The notes: generated by a model not told the origin, from the letters alone. Counted from the first letter of the stretch, positions 1-9,574 are shown. The stretch: DNA of 59,537 bases from Flavobacteriia bacterium (GCA_019455045.1 JACFND010000010.1:1-59537); one strand, 5' to 3'. Made by a program: numbers and translations.

Positions 1-192
1 AATTAGTCGCCTAATAATTTGTTTTTGTCTTAGAATGCTCAGCCTGACGAATGGATTCATTGAAGATTATTTATAATATAACGCGTCATCCTGAGTTTAT
101 CGAAGGACAGGTTTCAGGTTAGACATGAGACATTAGACTTTGAGATGTGAGACTTGTTGTATAATGTATATTGTAAAACTGTATAATGTAAA

Positions 193-367
193 CCGTCACA
201 TTGAGTGGGCTGAGGAACGAAGCTGTATCGAAATGCGGCGGTGGGTTTTATAAACGGTTCTCGATACAAGCGTCTTTGATTGGTATTGACAGTACTTTAA
301 TTTTGATAGAAAGTTTATTTTCAGAATAGGACTAATTTTGTTTAAGGACGCTTACTCAAACTGACGG
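193..367. repeat. Long imperfect palindromic intergenic repeat
   Basis: The first 463 bases contain no gene. Within them, 193-206 (CCGTCACATTGAGT) is nearly the reverse complement of 354-367 (ACTCAAACTGACGG), and inside that pair TGTATCGA (224-231) is the exact reverse complement of TCGATACA (261-268). The nested arms suggest a MITE-like or REP-like element. A related-looking stretch, GTCATCCTGAGTTTATCGAAGG, lies at about 88-109. Repeats of this general look are common between genes in Bacteroidota genomes. The rest of 1-463 is AT-rich and shows nothing else I recognise. Confidence 0.5.
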
Positions 368-463
368 GTTGGGAAATTAGTTTCGGAGTTCAAGCTCCAT
401 GGTAATCCACTAATCACTATTTACTAATTACTATAAATTCCTGAATAAATTAAAACTCTAATC

Positions 464-1021
464 ATGAAAACCTTAATTTCTTTAATTGCATTATTGTTTT
501 TGGCTGTTATTTCTTTTGGTCAGATTGAAACTGAAACCGATGATGATTATGAAGATCTGGAATGTGTAAGAAGTCTGCCCGAGCCGATACTTTTAAAAGA
601 ATATTTTCCGGATGCCCATTTTGAATTTCTAAAAAAGGAAAGAAAAGGAATTGAAACCGCATCGTTCGAAAACGTAGACCGGCTGACCGTTGAAAATTCA
701 GGCTGTGAGTTTTTTGTGCTTTCATTTCATTTTTTAACCAACCGTTTTCAGGCCGATCTCAACGATTGCAGTTACTGGTATAATCCTGCGCTTCAGCTGA
801 TGAATGAAATTATACCCGGTCTTGAATCACCGCTCGATATTGAATCCGGAAACAGTAAACTGGTTCGTTACATCGCCAAAAACAAATCAAAACTGAAATT
901 CAATACCGAAATCGATTATGGCGGAGACGATATCAGGAGTTTTATTTATCTGGATCCGGTCGAGAAGCTCGATGACGGAAAATTCAGAATCAATATCAGT
1001 TATGCGTTGGGACCGCTCTGA
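464..1021 (+). CDS. Hypothetical secreted protein
   Basis: This 185-residue protein begins with a clear Sec signal peptide (MKTLISLIALLFLAVISFGQ), with predicted cleavage near residue 19. The mature part is acidic at its start (ETETDDDYEDLE) and has two cysteines, one in ECVRSLP and one in SGCEFF, plus another in DCSYWY. I recognise no enzymatic motif or family. It stands alone, 122 bases before the acyl-CoA ligase on the same strand, so a shared transcript is possible but not shown. It is probably periplasmic. The call as a real gene rests on the signal peptide and the uninterrupted frame. Confidence 0.75.
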   Translation: MKTLISLIALLFLAVISFGQIETETDDDYEDLECVRSLPEPILLKEYFPDAHFEFLKKERKGIETASFENVDRLTVENSGCEFFVLSFHFLTNRFQADLNDCSYWYNPALQLMNEIIPGLESPLDIESGNSKLVRYIAKNKSKLKFNTEIDYGGDDIRSFIYLDPVEKLDDGKFRINISYALGPL

Positions 1022-1143
1022 TCTGTCCGGTCTGCCATATTTAATTTCAAACTGATTTTTTATTCGGAATGAAAAACCGATCGGAAATTGTGTTTGAATA
1101 ATTCAATATTATTAATAACTTGCTGAGGTTTAACATTACCACT

Positions 1144-2931
1144 ATGAAATTGGAAAGATTATTTGATTTTCTTGATTATCAGATGCAGAATTCCCCAAGA
1201 GAGGACAGTCTGGTGACCAAGAAAAACGGAGTTTGGGAAAAGACTTCGACTCAGGAATACATCAATAAGGCAAATGCCATCAGCCGCGGTTTTCTGAAAC
1301 TGGGCGTAAAACCGGGTGACAAAATTGCAATCGCATCGACCACCAACCGTACCGAATGGAATCTGCTCGACATCGGTCTGCAGCAGATCGGGGTGATCAG
1401 TGTTCCGGTCTATCCATCGATTTCAGCAGAAGATTATGTCTATATCTTTAATGATTCTGAAGTAAAATTTGCATTTGTATCAGACAAAGATCTTTTTGAA
1501 AAAATCAACGCAGTTAAAAACAATATTCCTTCATTGGTTTCAATCTATACTTTTGACGAAGTACAGGGCGCACCCAATTGGGCAGAAATTCTGGATCTGG
1601 GCGCCGACAACGGTACCCAGCACGAAGTTGAATCCATCAAAGAACAGGTGAAACCGGATGATCTGGTGACGCTGATCTATACTTCGGGTACCACCGGAAG
1701 ACCCAAAGGTGTGATGCTCAGCCACAACAATATCGTGTCAAATGTGATTGCGAGCAATCCGAGGGTTCCTAAATTTCCGTCAGAAAAACCAATCGCATTG
1801 AGCTTTCTTCCGATCTGCCATATTTTTGAAAGAATGCTGATTTATCTTTATACCTACAACGGCATCGGAATTTATTATGCAGAAAGTCTGGAGACCATCG
1901 GTGACAACCTCAAAGAAGTTCATCCGCATGTGATGACCGTGGTACCGAGGCTTGCCGAAAAAGTTTATGCAAAAATTTATGACAAAGGCGCTTCTGCAGG
2001 CGGTTTTAAAACCAAGATATTTATGTGGGCACTCAAACTGGTTGAAAATTATGAGCCGTACGGCAGCAAAAGTTTGGGCTGGACCATCAAACACAAGATT
2101 GCAGATGCGATCGTATTTAAAAAATGGAGAGAAGGTGTGGGCGGAAACCTGACCTGTATGGTTTCGGGCAGTGCATCGCTTTCGCCCAGGCTGAATCGTG
2201 TGTTCTGGGGTGCCGGAATTCCAATTTTGGAAGGTTACGGACTGACAGAAACTTCGCCGGTTTGTACCGTCAACGAAATGACAAAATCAGGTTTTGGCAT
2301 CGGAACTGTCGGCCGGCCAATTGACGGAGTTGAAGTTAAGATTGCAGAAGACGGTGAAATCCTGATCAAAGGACCAAACGTGATGCTCGGTTATTACAAC
2401 CATCCGGACAAAACAAAAGAGGTGATGACCGATGACGGCTATTTCAAAACCGGCGACATCGGAACTTTTGTGAACGGGCTGCTGAAAATTACAGACCGTA
2501 AAAAAGAAATATTTAAAACTTCGGGCGGAAAATACATTGCACCTCAAATCATAGAAAGCGATTTCAAACAGTCAAGATACATCGAACAGGTTATGGTGAT
2601 CGGTGAAGGCGAGAAAATGCCGTGTGCATTCATTCAGCCGAGTTTTGATAATGTTGTAGCCTGGGCAAAAGAAAAAGGAATCAGTCTGCCGGCTTCAAGA
2701 GAAGAATTGGTCAAAGACAAAAATGTGAACGAACTGATCCAGGGAGAAGTCGATCAGCACAACAAATCGCTCGGACACTGGGAAACCATCAAACTGTTCA
2801 GACTGACACCCGACGAATGGAGTATTGAAGGCGGACAGCTTACGCCAACTCTGAAACTCAAAAGAAGGGTGGTCATGGAAAAATACAAAGAACTGTACAA
2901 AGAAATGTACGGTCATTATAAGGGAGAATAA
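1144..2931 (+). CDS. Long-chain fatty acid--CoA ligase (AMP-forming)
   Basis: The protein belongs to the ANL adenylating superfamily and resembles the FadD15/ACSL-type long-chain acyl-CoA synthetases. It would activate fatty acids with ATP and CoA through an acyl-adenylate for beta-oxidation or lipid synthesis. The AMP/P-loop motif LIYTSGTTGRPKGVMLSH lies at about residues 176-193. GYGLTETSP is the A5-type motif, and GYFKTGDIG followed by ITDRKKEIFKTSGGKYIAP gives the A7/A8 hinge with its conserved Asp, Arg and Lys. The length of 595 residues is typical. The frame opens at a TTG at 1120, but the ATG at 1144 (MKLERLFDF) gives the usual N-terminus of the family and I prefer it. A strong terminator follows. 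Confidence 0.93.
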   Translation: MKLERLFDFLDYQMQNSPREDSLVTKKNGVWEKTSTQEYINKANAISRGFLKLGVKPGDKIAIASTTNRTEWNLLDIGLQQIGVISVPVYPSISAEDYVYIFNDSEVKFAFVSDKDLFEKINAVKNNIPSLVSIYTFDEVQGAPNWAEILDLGADNGTQHEVESIKEQVKPDDLVTLIYTSGTTGRPKGVMLSHNNIVSNVIASNPRVPKFPSEKPIALSFLPICHIFERMLIYLYTYNGIGIYYAESLETIGDNLKEVHPHVMTVVPRLAEKVYAKIYDKGASAGGFKTKIFMWALKLVENYEPYGSKSLGWTIKHKIADAIVFKKWREGVGGNLTCMVSGSASLSPRLNRVFWGAGIPILEGYGLTETSPVCTVNEMTKSGFGIGTVGRPIDGVEVKIAEDGEILIKGPNVMLGYYNHPDKTKEVMTDDGYFKTGDIGTFVNGLLKITDRKKEIFKTSGGKYIAPQIIESDFKQSRYIEQVMVIGEGEKMPCAFIQPSFDNVVAWAKEKGISLPASREELVKDKNVNELIQGEVDQHNKSLGHWETIKLFRLTPDEWSIEGGQLTPTLKLKRRVVMEKYKELYKEMYGHYKGE

Positions 2932-2954
2932 TTAAAATTAAACCAAAAAGTTCA

Positions 2955-2988
2955 AAAGCCTGAATTCTTTATGTCTTCAGGCTTTTTT
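2955..2988 (+). terminator. Rho-independent terminator of the acyl-CoA ligase gene
   Basis: AAAGCCTGAA (2955-2964) pairs with TTCAGGCTTT (2976-2985) around an 11-base loop and is followed by a T run to 2988, about 24 bases after the stop codon. Confidence 0.85.
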
Positions 2989-3084
2989 ATGATTCGGGAA
3001 TTGGAAATGTAGAGACGTACGGTACAAAGTAAATAATGATTCGGGAATTGGAAATGTAGAGACGTACGGCCGTACGTCTCTACA
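2989..3084. repeat. 34-bp direct repeat ending in a 30-bp perfect palindrome
   Basis: A 34-base unit starting ATGATTCGGGAATTGG occurs twice, at 2989-3022 and 3036-3069, identical and 47 bases apart. The second copy continues into its own reverse complement, so that 3055-3084 is a perfect 30-base palindrome with the half-site TGTAGAGACGTACGG. Nothing protein-coding is visible in 2932-3237 apart from these repeats and the two flanking terminators. Confidence 0.8.
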
Positions 3085-3190
3085 GTAAAAATCGAAATAT
3101 CTTTCAGGGTATTGTTTAACATTTATGCCAATTGTTTTTAGCTTCCCTGCAAAAAGAAAAACAATGGGAAAATTTAAATTAAACCAAAAA

Positions 3191-3214
3191 AAAGTCCCGA
3201 AAACCCGGGACTTT
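3191..3214 (-). terminator. Rho-independent terminator of rpmE2
   Basis: Read on the minus strand, AAAGTCCCG (3214-3206) pairs with CGGGACTTT (3199-3191) around a 6-base loop and is followed by a run of T (minus-strand sense). It sits 24 bases after the rpmE2 stop. Confidence 0.8.
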
Positions 3215-3237
3215 AATTATGAACAAATTATAAAATC

Positions 3238-3489
3238 TTATTTTTTCAAATTTCCGTATTTCTTTTTGAACTTGTCAACACGTCCTGCGGTATCCACAAG
3301 TTTCATTTTACCGGTATAGAACGGATGCGAAGTGCTTGAAATCTCCATCTTAACCAGCGGATATTCCACACCTTCAACTGTGATTGTGTCTCTGGTTTCA
3401 GCTGCTGAACGGCAGATGAAAAATTCTTCATTACTCATGTCTTTGAAGACAACCAGTCTGTAATTTTCAGGATGAATATCTTTTTTCAT
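3238..3489 (-). CDS. rpmE2: 50S ribosomal protein L31 type B
   Basis: This 83-residue protein starts [19 protein letters not shown] and contains the L31 signature region [22 protein letters not shown]. The paired CxxC zinc motifs of the zinc-binding L31 form are missing, which makes it the type B (zinc-independent) paralogue, usual in Bacteroidota. The ATG at 3489 was chosen over an upstream in-frame codon because it gives the canonical N-terminus. It is a single-gene unit with its own promoter (3510-3538) and terminator (3191-3214). Confidence 0.95.
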   Translation of the reverse strand: MKKDIHPENYRLVVFKDMSNEEFFICRSAAETRDTITVEGVEYPLVKMEISSTSHPFYTGKMKLVDTAGRVDKFKKKYGNLKK

Positions 3490-3509
3490 TTCATTTCTTT
3501 TTCGGTGTG

Positions 3510-3538
3510 CAAAGATAATTATTGTTTTGAGAAACAAA
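3510..3538 (-). promoter_or_regulatory. Bacteroidota-type promoter of rpmE2
   Basis: On the minus strand TTTG (3538-3535) is followed after 17 bases by TATCTTTG (3517-3510). This matches the -33 TTTG / -7 TAnnTTTG consensus and places the transcript start about 15 bases before the rpmE2 ATG. Confidence 0.65.
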
Positions 3539-3602
3539 AAACTTTTTCGAATATTATTTTTTCAGTTTTTAGGTTTTAAATTCTTTGTCCTAATTTCAAA
3601 TT

Positions 3603-6242
3603 TTAAACTGTTGTTCCCTCCTCCTCTTTTTCTTCCGTGGAACGGTTTTTCCACCACATATAACCGCCGCCCAAAACAATCAGAACAAACAAAACATTGA
3701 ACGCAAGCGTCATTGTCTTTCCGGTTTGAATGATCTGCGGTTTGAATTCCATCACGATCTGTTTGTCGCCTTTCTGCAATTGAACCGCTCTCAGGAAATA
3801 ATCTGCCTTCAGCAGCGGTCTCTCCTTCCCGTCCACTTTTACCGTCCAGCCGTGCGGATAATAAATTTCTGAAAATACAGCCAGTTTTGGCGAACTGACA
3901 TTAGCCGAATAAGTCAAACGGTCGGGTCTGTAATCGGTCAGTTTGATATTTGAATTATCAGCCGTAGCTGAGGTTTCAGCCTGTCCTTTGTATTTTGAAT
4001 TCAAAACCACAGTCGAATTCAGATCGGTGTCTTTCAGTGCAAGGATTTCTTCATTTGAATCATTTACCCATTTGATGTCCGATGCCAGCCACACCGGTCC
4101 GTATGCATTTCGGTTCAGCTGTACCAGCGGACTGTTTGAATTGCCGTGAATCAAATATTTTGTGTTGAGCAGATTGAGAATATCTTCCATATTTGCCTGA
4201 GAAATTCCAAGCTTTTCAGCCCTTGGCGAACCCGAAAAATACAGATCGATGATATCCTGATAATTTCTGAGTTTGGCACCGTGATAGCCGCCAATCGAAT
4301 GTGCAAAATAAGAAGTTGTCGCATCATTAAAGGCGCTGAAAACATTGTCAAATACTCTGTAATTAGATTTATCGGCAGTTTTCAAACTGTCAAGTGTCCG
4401 GTTGAAAGGAACTTTTTGTGCAATTCCGGCCAGTCTGAAATTCTCTTTTGCGCCGTTGAGCAGTTTGGGTGAATACTGGGTCGGGAAAGGATTGTCAACA
4501 AACATTTTGTCAACAAAATTATCGTCGTTCAAATATCTTTTGTCAATCTGCCAGCCGTCAACTAATGCCAATACAGTGATGCCAAGCACCAATGAAATGC
4601 TGCTTTTTAATTTATTGGTCAGATACAGAAACATCAGCCCCAAAGTGAGCAAAACAAAAATCAGTGTTCTCAGCGTGTCAGCTTTGAACATTGCAATCCT
4701 GTCCTGTTTCAGTGCGCTGTTCAGACTGTTCATCACAGAATCCCAGGTTCCGTAGGCGCTTTCATTGTATTGTTTGACCACATCCATCAGCTGCTGTTTG
4801 GCCATAAGATCATAATCGGTCATAAATCCGAAAAGATTTCCGCCAAACAGATAGAAAATCACAAGCAGTCCTACCACGCCTCCGCCGGCATAAATCAATA
4901 TTTTCTTTTTGAATTCTTCTGTCAGTTCGCTGTCTTTTACAAACACATAAAGCGTCAGTGCGGCAAGCAGCGGCATGGTGAATTCTGCCATCACCAGCAT
5001 TGACGAAACCGCCCTGAATTTGTCATAGAACGGAAAATAATCAATCATCAGATTGGTCAGAAATTCAAAATTCTTTCCCCATGCGAGGATGATGCTGAGC
5101 ACAGTCGCTCCCAAAAGCCACCATTTGTATCGTGTCCATTTGTTTCGAACCAGAAACAGACCGATAAAAAACAGAAATACGACCACCGCACCCTGATAGG
5201 CAGGTCCCGAAGTGCCCGGCTGATCGCCCCAATAGGTTGATACCGGTGATGATGCGAGATAATCAAACAGCTGTGCGTCAAATTCATCGTCAAGATTGAC
5301 AACATGCTGTTGTTTTTGAAATTCTGCGATATAATTTTTCAGATTATTTTCATCCGGCTGACTGGCACCTCCCATAAAATCAGGGATAAACAAATTGAAA
5401 GTTTCGAGTTTTCCGTAACTCCATCCGGTGATGTAATCGTGGTTCAGACCTTTTGTATTTTCCTGCAGCAAAGTCATATCCGACTGTCCGCGGGTGGTCT
5501 CTTTTGAATATTCATAAGTTGAAAGCAGTCTGCCCGAATTCAGTCCCAGACCGATCAGACAGGCAGCAATCAGCAGTCCGGTTGAAACTGCAAATGATTT
5601 GATTTCTTTGAGTTTGAATGCATTGAACAATTCCACAAAAAAATAAACCAGCATCACCAAAAAGAAATAATAGGTCATCTGCGGATGGTTCGCCGAAAGT
5701 TCAAGCCCCATAAAAAGTGCGGTCAGCACAAAACCCAAAATATATTTTTTCTGATACAGCAAAAGGATTCCGGCGGCAAGCGGTGCAAAATAAGCGATCG
5801 CATGCACCTTGGCATTGTGTCCGGCACCGATGATGATAAAATAATAGGCTGCCATTGCAAAGAAAATCGAGCCGGCAAGCGCATATTTCCAGTTTTTGAA
5901 CAAAACCAGGCCGAGAATAAAAAATCCGGCAAAAAGCAAAAAGATGTAATCGGCCGGACGGGGAAGAAATCTGAAGAAATGATCGATCGATTTGATCATA
6001 TCAAAATCATAGGATGCACCGGTCTGATAGGTCGGCATACCGCCAAACATCGCATCGGACCAATAGATGTTTTCACCCGTCTGAGTCTCAAAAGTCTTCA
6101 TTTCCTCAGCGCTTCCGCGATAATTCACGATATCGGGCTGAAGGATGGAATCTCCCGAAAGCACAGGCGAACAGTAGATGATTGCAATCAGCGCCATCAC
6201 CGCAATCGATACGATGCTGAAAATCAGATTTTTATTTTTCAT
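3603..6242 (-). CDS. YfhO-family multi-pass membrane protein
   Basis: This 879-residue integral membrane protein matches the bacterial membrane protein YfhO family (GT-C-like glycosyltransferase or lipoteichoic-acid-glycosylation related). A first helix follows MKNKNLIF. A long extracytoplasmic segment with GENIYWSDAMFGGMPTYQ is followed by about a dozen hydrophobic helices, then a large soluble C-terminal domain with YYPHGWTVKVDGKERPLLKAD, which is characteristic of YfhO. A last helix lies before a charged tail. The start at 6242 overlaps the upstream gene by 11 bases; an ATG at 6272 would also be in frame. It is the third gene of an operon with DUF4834 and DUF6263 genes. The exact substrate is unknown; a role in transfer of sugars to envelope polymers is inferred from the family. 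Confidence 0.88.
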   Translation of the reverse strand: MKNKNLIFSIVSIAVMALIAIIYCSPVLSGDSILQPDIVNYRGSAEEMKTFETQTGENIYWSDAMFGGMPTYQTGASYDFDMIKSIDHFFRFLPRPADYIFLLFAGFFILGLVLFKNWKYALAGSIFFAMAAYYFIIIGAGHNAKVHAIAYFAPLAAGILLLYQKKYILGFVLTALFMGLELSANHPQMTYYFFLVMLVYFFVELFNAFKLKEIKSFAVSTGLLIAACLIGLGLNSGRLLSTYEYSKETTRGQSDMTLLQENTKGLNHDYITGWSYGKLETFNLFIPDFMGGASQPDENNLKNYIAEFQKQQHVVNLDDEFDAQLFDYLASSPVSTYWGDQPGTSGPAYQGAVVVFLFFIGLFLVRNKWTRYKWWLLGATVLSIILAWGKNFEFLTNLMIDYFPFYDKFRAVSSMLVMAEFTMPLLAALTLYVFVKDSELTEEFKKKILIYAGGGVVGLLVIFYLFGGNLFGFMTDYDLMAKQQLMDVVKQYNESAYGTWDSVMNSLNSALKQDRIAMFKADTLRTLIFVLLTLGLMFLYLTNKLKSSISLVLGITVLALVDGWQIDKRYLNDDNFVDKMFVDNPFPTQYSPKLLNGAKENFRLAGIAQKVPFNRTLDSLKTADKSNYRVFDNVFSAFNDATTSYFAHSIGGYHGAKLRNYQDIIDLYFSGSPRAEKLGISQANMEDILNLLNTKYLIHGNSNSPLVQLNRNAYGPVWLASDIKWVNDSNEEILALKDTDLNSTVVLNSKYKGQAETSATADNSNIKLTDYRPDRLTYSANVSSPKLAVFSEIYYPHGWTVKVDGKERPLLKADYFLRAVQLQKGDKQIVMEFKPQIIQTGKTMTLAFNVLFVLIVLGGGYMWWKNRSTEEKEEEGTTV

Positions 6243-6447
6243 CCTTTTCTTTTTCTTCTTCAATGATCTCATAATCAACCGTGTCCGCCTCTATATTGAA
6301 TTTCGGCTGATCCTGATGGGTTGATCGCTTTTGGGTCGTATTCCCTGTATTTCCGCGTGGTGGCGCCTTCGGACTCAGCAGTCTGTTGATGAATCTGATC
6401 ACCAGATAGGCTGCAACCACATAGAATAAAAATTTTAAAAAAGACAT
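6232..6447 (-). CDS. DUF4834-family small membrane protein
   Basis: This 71-residue protein has one N-terminal membrane helix (SFLKFLFYVVAAYLVIRFIN) followed by a basic proline-rich linker and an acidic tail (EIIEEEKEKDEK). That shape is typical of DUF4834 proteins of Flavobacteria, which often lie directly before a YfhO gene. It starts one base after the stop codon of the upstream lipoprotein gene and overlaps the YfhO start, so the three are surely co-transcribed. Function unknown. Confidence 0.75.
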   Translation of the reverse strand: MSFLKFLFYVVAAYLVIRFINRLLSPKAPPRGNTGNTTQKRSTHQDQPKFNIEADTVDYEIIEEEKEKDEK

Positions 6448-6448
6448 C

Positions 6449-7510
6449 TTAATTGACTGTTGTTACTATGGTTTGCGTACCGGTTTCGGTTTCTTTCTGA
6501 TCTCCCTTTGAATAGGTCGTATTCACATTTTCGGTCTTTGTGATTTTTCCGGTTCTGATCCATCCGGTTTCATAATCCAGATCGATCTGACCGCTCACGG
6601 TTGCCTTGTTTTTTGTCACTGCGGTAATACCCGATTTGGGTTCCACATTGGTACTGCTCACATCCTGAGCACCATCCACCACAATGATTGCTTTTCCGTC
6701 TTTGATTTCTTTAAAAGTACGGGTGATTCTGTTTTGACCTTTGACCGGTCCTTCGCTGATGTTCTGAGTATCTTCCCACTTCTCGCCTACTTTCATGCTT
6801 TTGTCAGGAAAGATATTCAGCGATTCTTCAAATTGTGAAGTGATCGATTCTTTGCTCAGCGAATAATCCAAAAATTCTTTAATCTGTTTTTGATCTTCTG
6901 CATTGAATTCACCTTTGACCTTTGTCATCACATTTGCAATGATTTTATCCAAGCCGGTGACTGAAAGAACTTTTCCTTTGTTGTTCATCACCATATTGAA
7001 ATCCTGACCGGTAATCGCTTTGTAAATTAACCAGCTCATCGCAACTTCCTTATCGGCAGGTTTTGTCTTGTCGGTATCGTATGACAGTTGGCCCATTGGC
7101 GAATCTGAGCTTTCTGCAAATTTTTTGAAAGTCGCTTTGATGGTGAACTGATTGTTTTGAACTTCTTCAACCTTATAATCAAAAATCACGGTTCTCGAAG
7201 AATGAACTTTTATGGTTTTTCCGTCCGAAGTCAGACTCTGGTTCGAATTTACCACAAGTTTGAACGGATAAGATTCACCTTTTTTTAAATTATATCTGAA
7301 GGTATAACTTTCGTCTTCATTTTTTTTGAGCGCTGAATCAGTATCCGAAAACGCGGTTTCATCAACCTCTGCCGATTGCCCCTCTACTGCTTTATTTTCA
7401 ACTTCAGCCGTTTCAGTCTTGCCGTTTTCTGATTCTGCGGTCTTTTTTTCATCCTTTTTACAGCCGGCAAAAAGAGCGGCTGCCAACAGCATGATTGTTA
7501 ATTTCTTCAT
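6449..7510 (-). CDS. DUF6263-family lipoprotein
   Basis: This 353-residue protein begins with a lipoprotein signal peptide whose lipobox (LFAGC) puts the lipidated cysteine at residue 16. A charged, low-complexity linker (residues about 18-60, rich in K, E, T) follows, then a beta-rich domain with YTFRYNLKKGESYPFKLVV and a conserved stretch DLDYETGWIRTGKITK near the end, as in DUF6263 proteins. It would sit in the periplasm, anchored to a membrane. It is the first gene of the operon running toward 3603. Function unknown. Confidence 0.78.
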   Translation of the reverse strand: MKKLTIMLLAAALFAGCKKDEKKTAESENGKTETAEVENKAVEGQSAEVDETAFSDTDSALKKNEDESYTFRYNLKKGESYPFKLVVNSNQSLTSDGKTIKVHSSRTVIFDYKVEEVQNNQFTIKATFKKFAESSDSPMGQLSYDTDKTKPADKEVAMSWLIYKAITGQDFNMVMNNKGKVLSVTGLDKIIANVMTKVKGEFNAEDQKQIKEFLDYSLSKESITSQFEESLNIFPDKSMKVGEKWEDTQNISEGPVKGQNRITRTFKEIKDGKAIIVVDGAQDVSSTNVEPKSGITAVTKNKATVSGQIDLDYETGWIRTGKITKTENVNTTYSKGDQKETETGTQTIVTTVN

Positions 7511-7763
7511 CCGGTTTTAAAATTTGGGGCAAGATAGTTATAAAAACTCATTTTTAAGAAAATCGGAATTCATAAAATTGAGTTAACAGCAACAGACAAA
7601 AATCACAGTCTGCTGACTTTCAGTACGTTTATTCCTTAAACGATTTTCGGTGACTGAATTTTCAGAAATTTATTTGAAGTTCAACTTTCGATCAACCTCA
7701 ATCCCGATTTTGTCAAATTTTAATGAAAGCCTTAAAATCGGATGAAATAAAACAAGATTTTGT

Positions 7764-7771
7764 TACATTTG
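7764..7771 (+). promoter_or_regulatory. -7 promoter element upstream of the amino-acid permease
   Basis: TACATTTG matches TAnnTTTG and lies 31 bases before the ATG at 7803. I see no convincing -33 TTTG at the expected distance, so only the -7 box is called. Confidence 0.4.
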
Positions 7772-7802
7772 TTCATCAGGGAATTAAAACCTTTACACAC
7801 AC

Positions 7803-9488
7803 ATGAGCTTATTTATCAGAAAACCTTTGTCCCAGCTTTTGCACGAAGCGGGTGAAACCGGCGAAAATGCATTGGAAAAAACACTCGGACCTTTGGGTCT
7901 TGTCGCCCTGGGAATCGGGGTCATCATCGGCGCAGGTCTGTTTTCAATCACAGGAATCGCGGCCGCCGATTTTGCAGGCCCTTCAATCATCATTTCATTT
8001 ATCATTGCTGCAATGGGTTGTGCCTTTGCCGGCCTCTGCTATGCCGAATTTGCATCGATGATACCGGTTGCGGGCAGCGCATACACCTATTCCTATGCAA
8101 CCATGGGTGAATTTGTCGCCTGGATCATCGGTTGGGATCTGATCCTCGAATATGCAGTCGGTGCAGCCACGGTGGCATCGAGCTGGTCGGGCTATCTGGG
8201 TGAACTGGCAAAAAATTTCGGATTTGAAATTCCGCACGAATTCCTCGTCACCCCTTTTGACGGCGGGATCATCAATCTGCCGGCGGTCATCATCGTACTG
8301 CTGATGTCGATGGTTTTGATTCGAGGAATGAGGGAGTCATCATTTGTCAATGCCATCATCGTCATACTGAAAGTATCAATCGTACTGATCTTTATTGCAG
8401 TCGGTTTTCAATACATACGCCCTGAAAATCTTACTCCTTTTGTACCTGAAAATACCGGGAAATTTGGCGAATACGGAATATCTGGAATCGTCAGGGCAGC
8501 AGCCATCGTGTTCTTTGCCTACATCGGTTTTGATGCGGTGAGTACTGCCGCACAGGAAACAAAAAATCCGAAAAAAGCAATGCCAATCGGGATTTTGGGT
8601 TCGCTGCTGGTCTGTACCGTCCTGTATATCGCTTTTGCGTATGTGATGACAGGAGTTGTAAAATATACAGAATTCACTGCCAACAGTGAATCGAGTTTGG
8701 CTCCGGTGGCAATTGCAATAAAAAACATGGGTGAAATCGGGAGCAGCGGAATCGTGATTCCCGCTTATCCGTGGCTGAATACTTCCATCATCATTGCAAT
8801 CCTTTTGGGTTATTCATCTGTAATCCTGGTTCTGCTGATGGGTCAGAGCCGCGTGTTCTACTCGATGAGCAAGGACGGACTGATTCCAAAAATGTTTTCG
8901 GCAGTTCATCACAAATTCCATACGCCTTACAAATCAAATCTGTTCTTCCTGGTATTTGTTAGTGTCTTTGCAGCCTTTATTCCGGGACGTGTAGTGGGTG
9001 AAATGACGAGTATCGGTACGCTGTTCGCCTTTATACTGGTTTGTATCGGTGTGCTGATTATGAGAAAATCAATGCCCGATGCGCCAAGAGGATTTAGGAC
9101 ACCGCTGGTGCCGCTGGTGCCGATATTGGGCGTTGTTACCTGTCTGTTTATGATGGTTTTTCTTCCTTTGGACACCTGGATGCGACTTGTTATCTGGCTG
9201 ATCATCGGTTTGGATGTCTATCTGTTTTACAGCATCAAACACAGTAAGCTGACTTCAGATCAGCCGGGTGTCAGATTTATGGCGGATAAAACAGTGGGAA
9301 TTTTGGGAATTGTCTCTTCACTTGCTTTGTTTGCAATTGCATTCGGACATCATCAGACAGCTGACAGAGATCCGGTGACCGGACAGATCAGCGATGAGGG
9401 ATTGTTTTATTTCTCGCTGATATTTGCTGCGATTCATATGCTGATCTTTGTTGTAAAGACCATTCAGGGATACAACAGAAAACAGTAA
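7803..9488 (+). CDS. APC-family amino-acid permease (cationic amino-acid transporter type)
   Basis: This 561-residue transporter of the amino acid-polyamine-organocation superfamily would import amino acids across the inner membrane. The diagnostic first helix contains GIGVIIGAGLFSITG, the glycine motif that binds the substrate backbone. FFAYIGFDAVSTAAQETKNP is the conserved helix 6/loop signature of the YhdG/CAT subgroup. About 12 to 14 hydrophobic helices are visible, with a cytoplasmic loop SRVFYSMSKDGLIPKMFS. The start is fixed by the ATG at 7803 in a good context after a -7 box. It is a single-gene unit, since the next 1,060 bases hold only repeats. Confidence 0.9.
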   Translation: MSLFIRKPLSQLLHEAGETGENALEKTLGPLGLVALGIGVIIGAGLFSITGIAAADFAGPSIIISFIIAAMGCAFAGLCYAEFASMIPVAGSAYTYSYATMGEFVAWIIGWDLILEYAVGAATVASSWSGYLGELAKNFGFEIPHEFLVTPFDGGIINLPAVIIVLLMSMVLIRGMRESSFVNAIIVILKVSIVLIFIAVGFQYIRPENLTPFVPENTGKFGEYGISGIVRAAAIVFFAYIGFDAVSTAAQETKNPKKAMPIGILGSLLVCTVLYIAFAYVMTGVVKYTEFTANSESSLAPVAIAIKNMGEIGSSGIVIPAYPWLNTSIIIAILLGYSSVILVLLMGQSRVFYSMSKDGLIPKMFSAVHHKFHTPYKSNLFFLVFVSVFAAFIPGRVVGEMTSIGTLFAFILVCIGVLIMRKSMPDAPRGFRTPLVPLVPILGVVTCLFMMVFLPLDTWMRLVIWLIIGLDVYLFYSIKHSKLTSDQPGVRFMADKTVGILGIVSSLALFAIAFGHHQTADRDPVTGQISDEGLFYFSLIFAAIHMLIFVVKTIQGYNRKQ

Positions 9489-9574
9489 TTGAATCTGAAT
9501 TAAAGAAAATCAAATCATTGGCGTTCGTTTTAACGAACAGATATTGATTAGAACACAATCATTATTTAAATTTT

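Noticed and set aside
3125..3319. 64-codon plus-strand frame across the rpmE2 terminator
   Set aside because: It overlaps rpmE2 antisense and a terminator and encodes no recognisable protein.
5685..6266. 193-codon plus-strand reading frame
   Set aside because: Antisense to the clearly recognised YfhO-family gene; sequence is rich in K, H, R and shows no domain.
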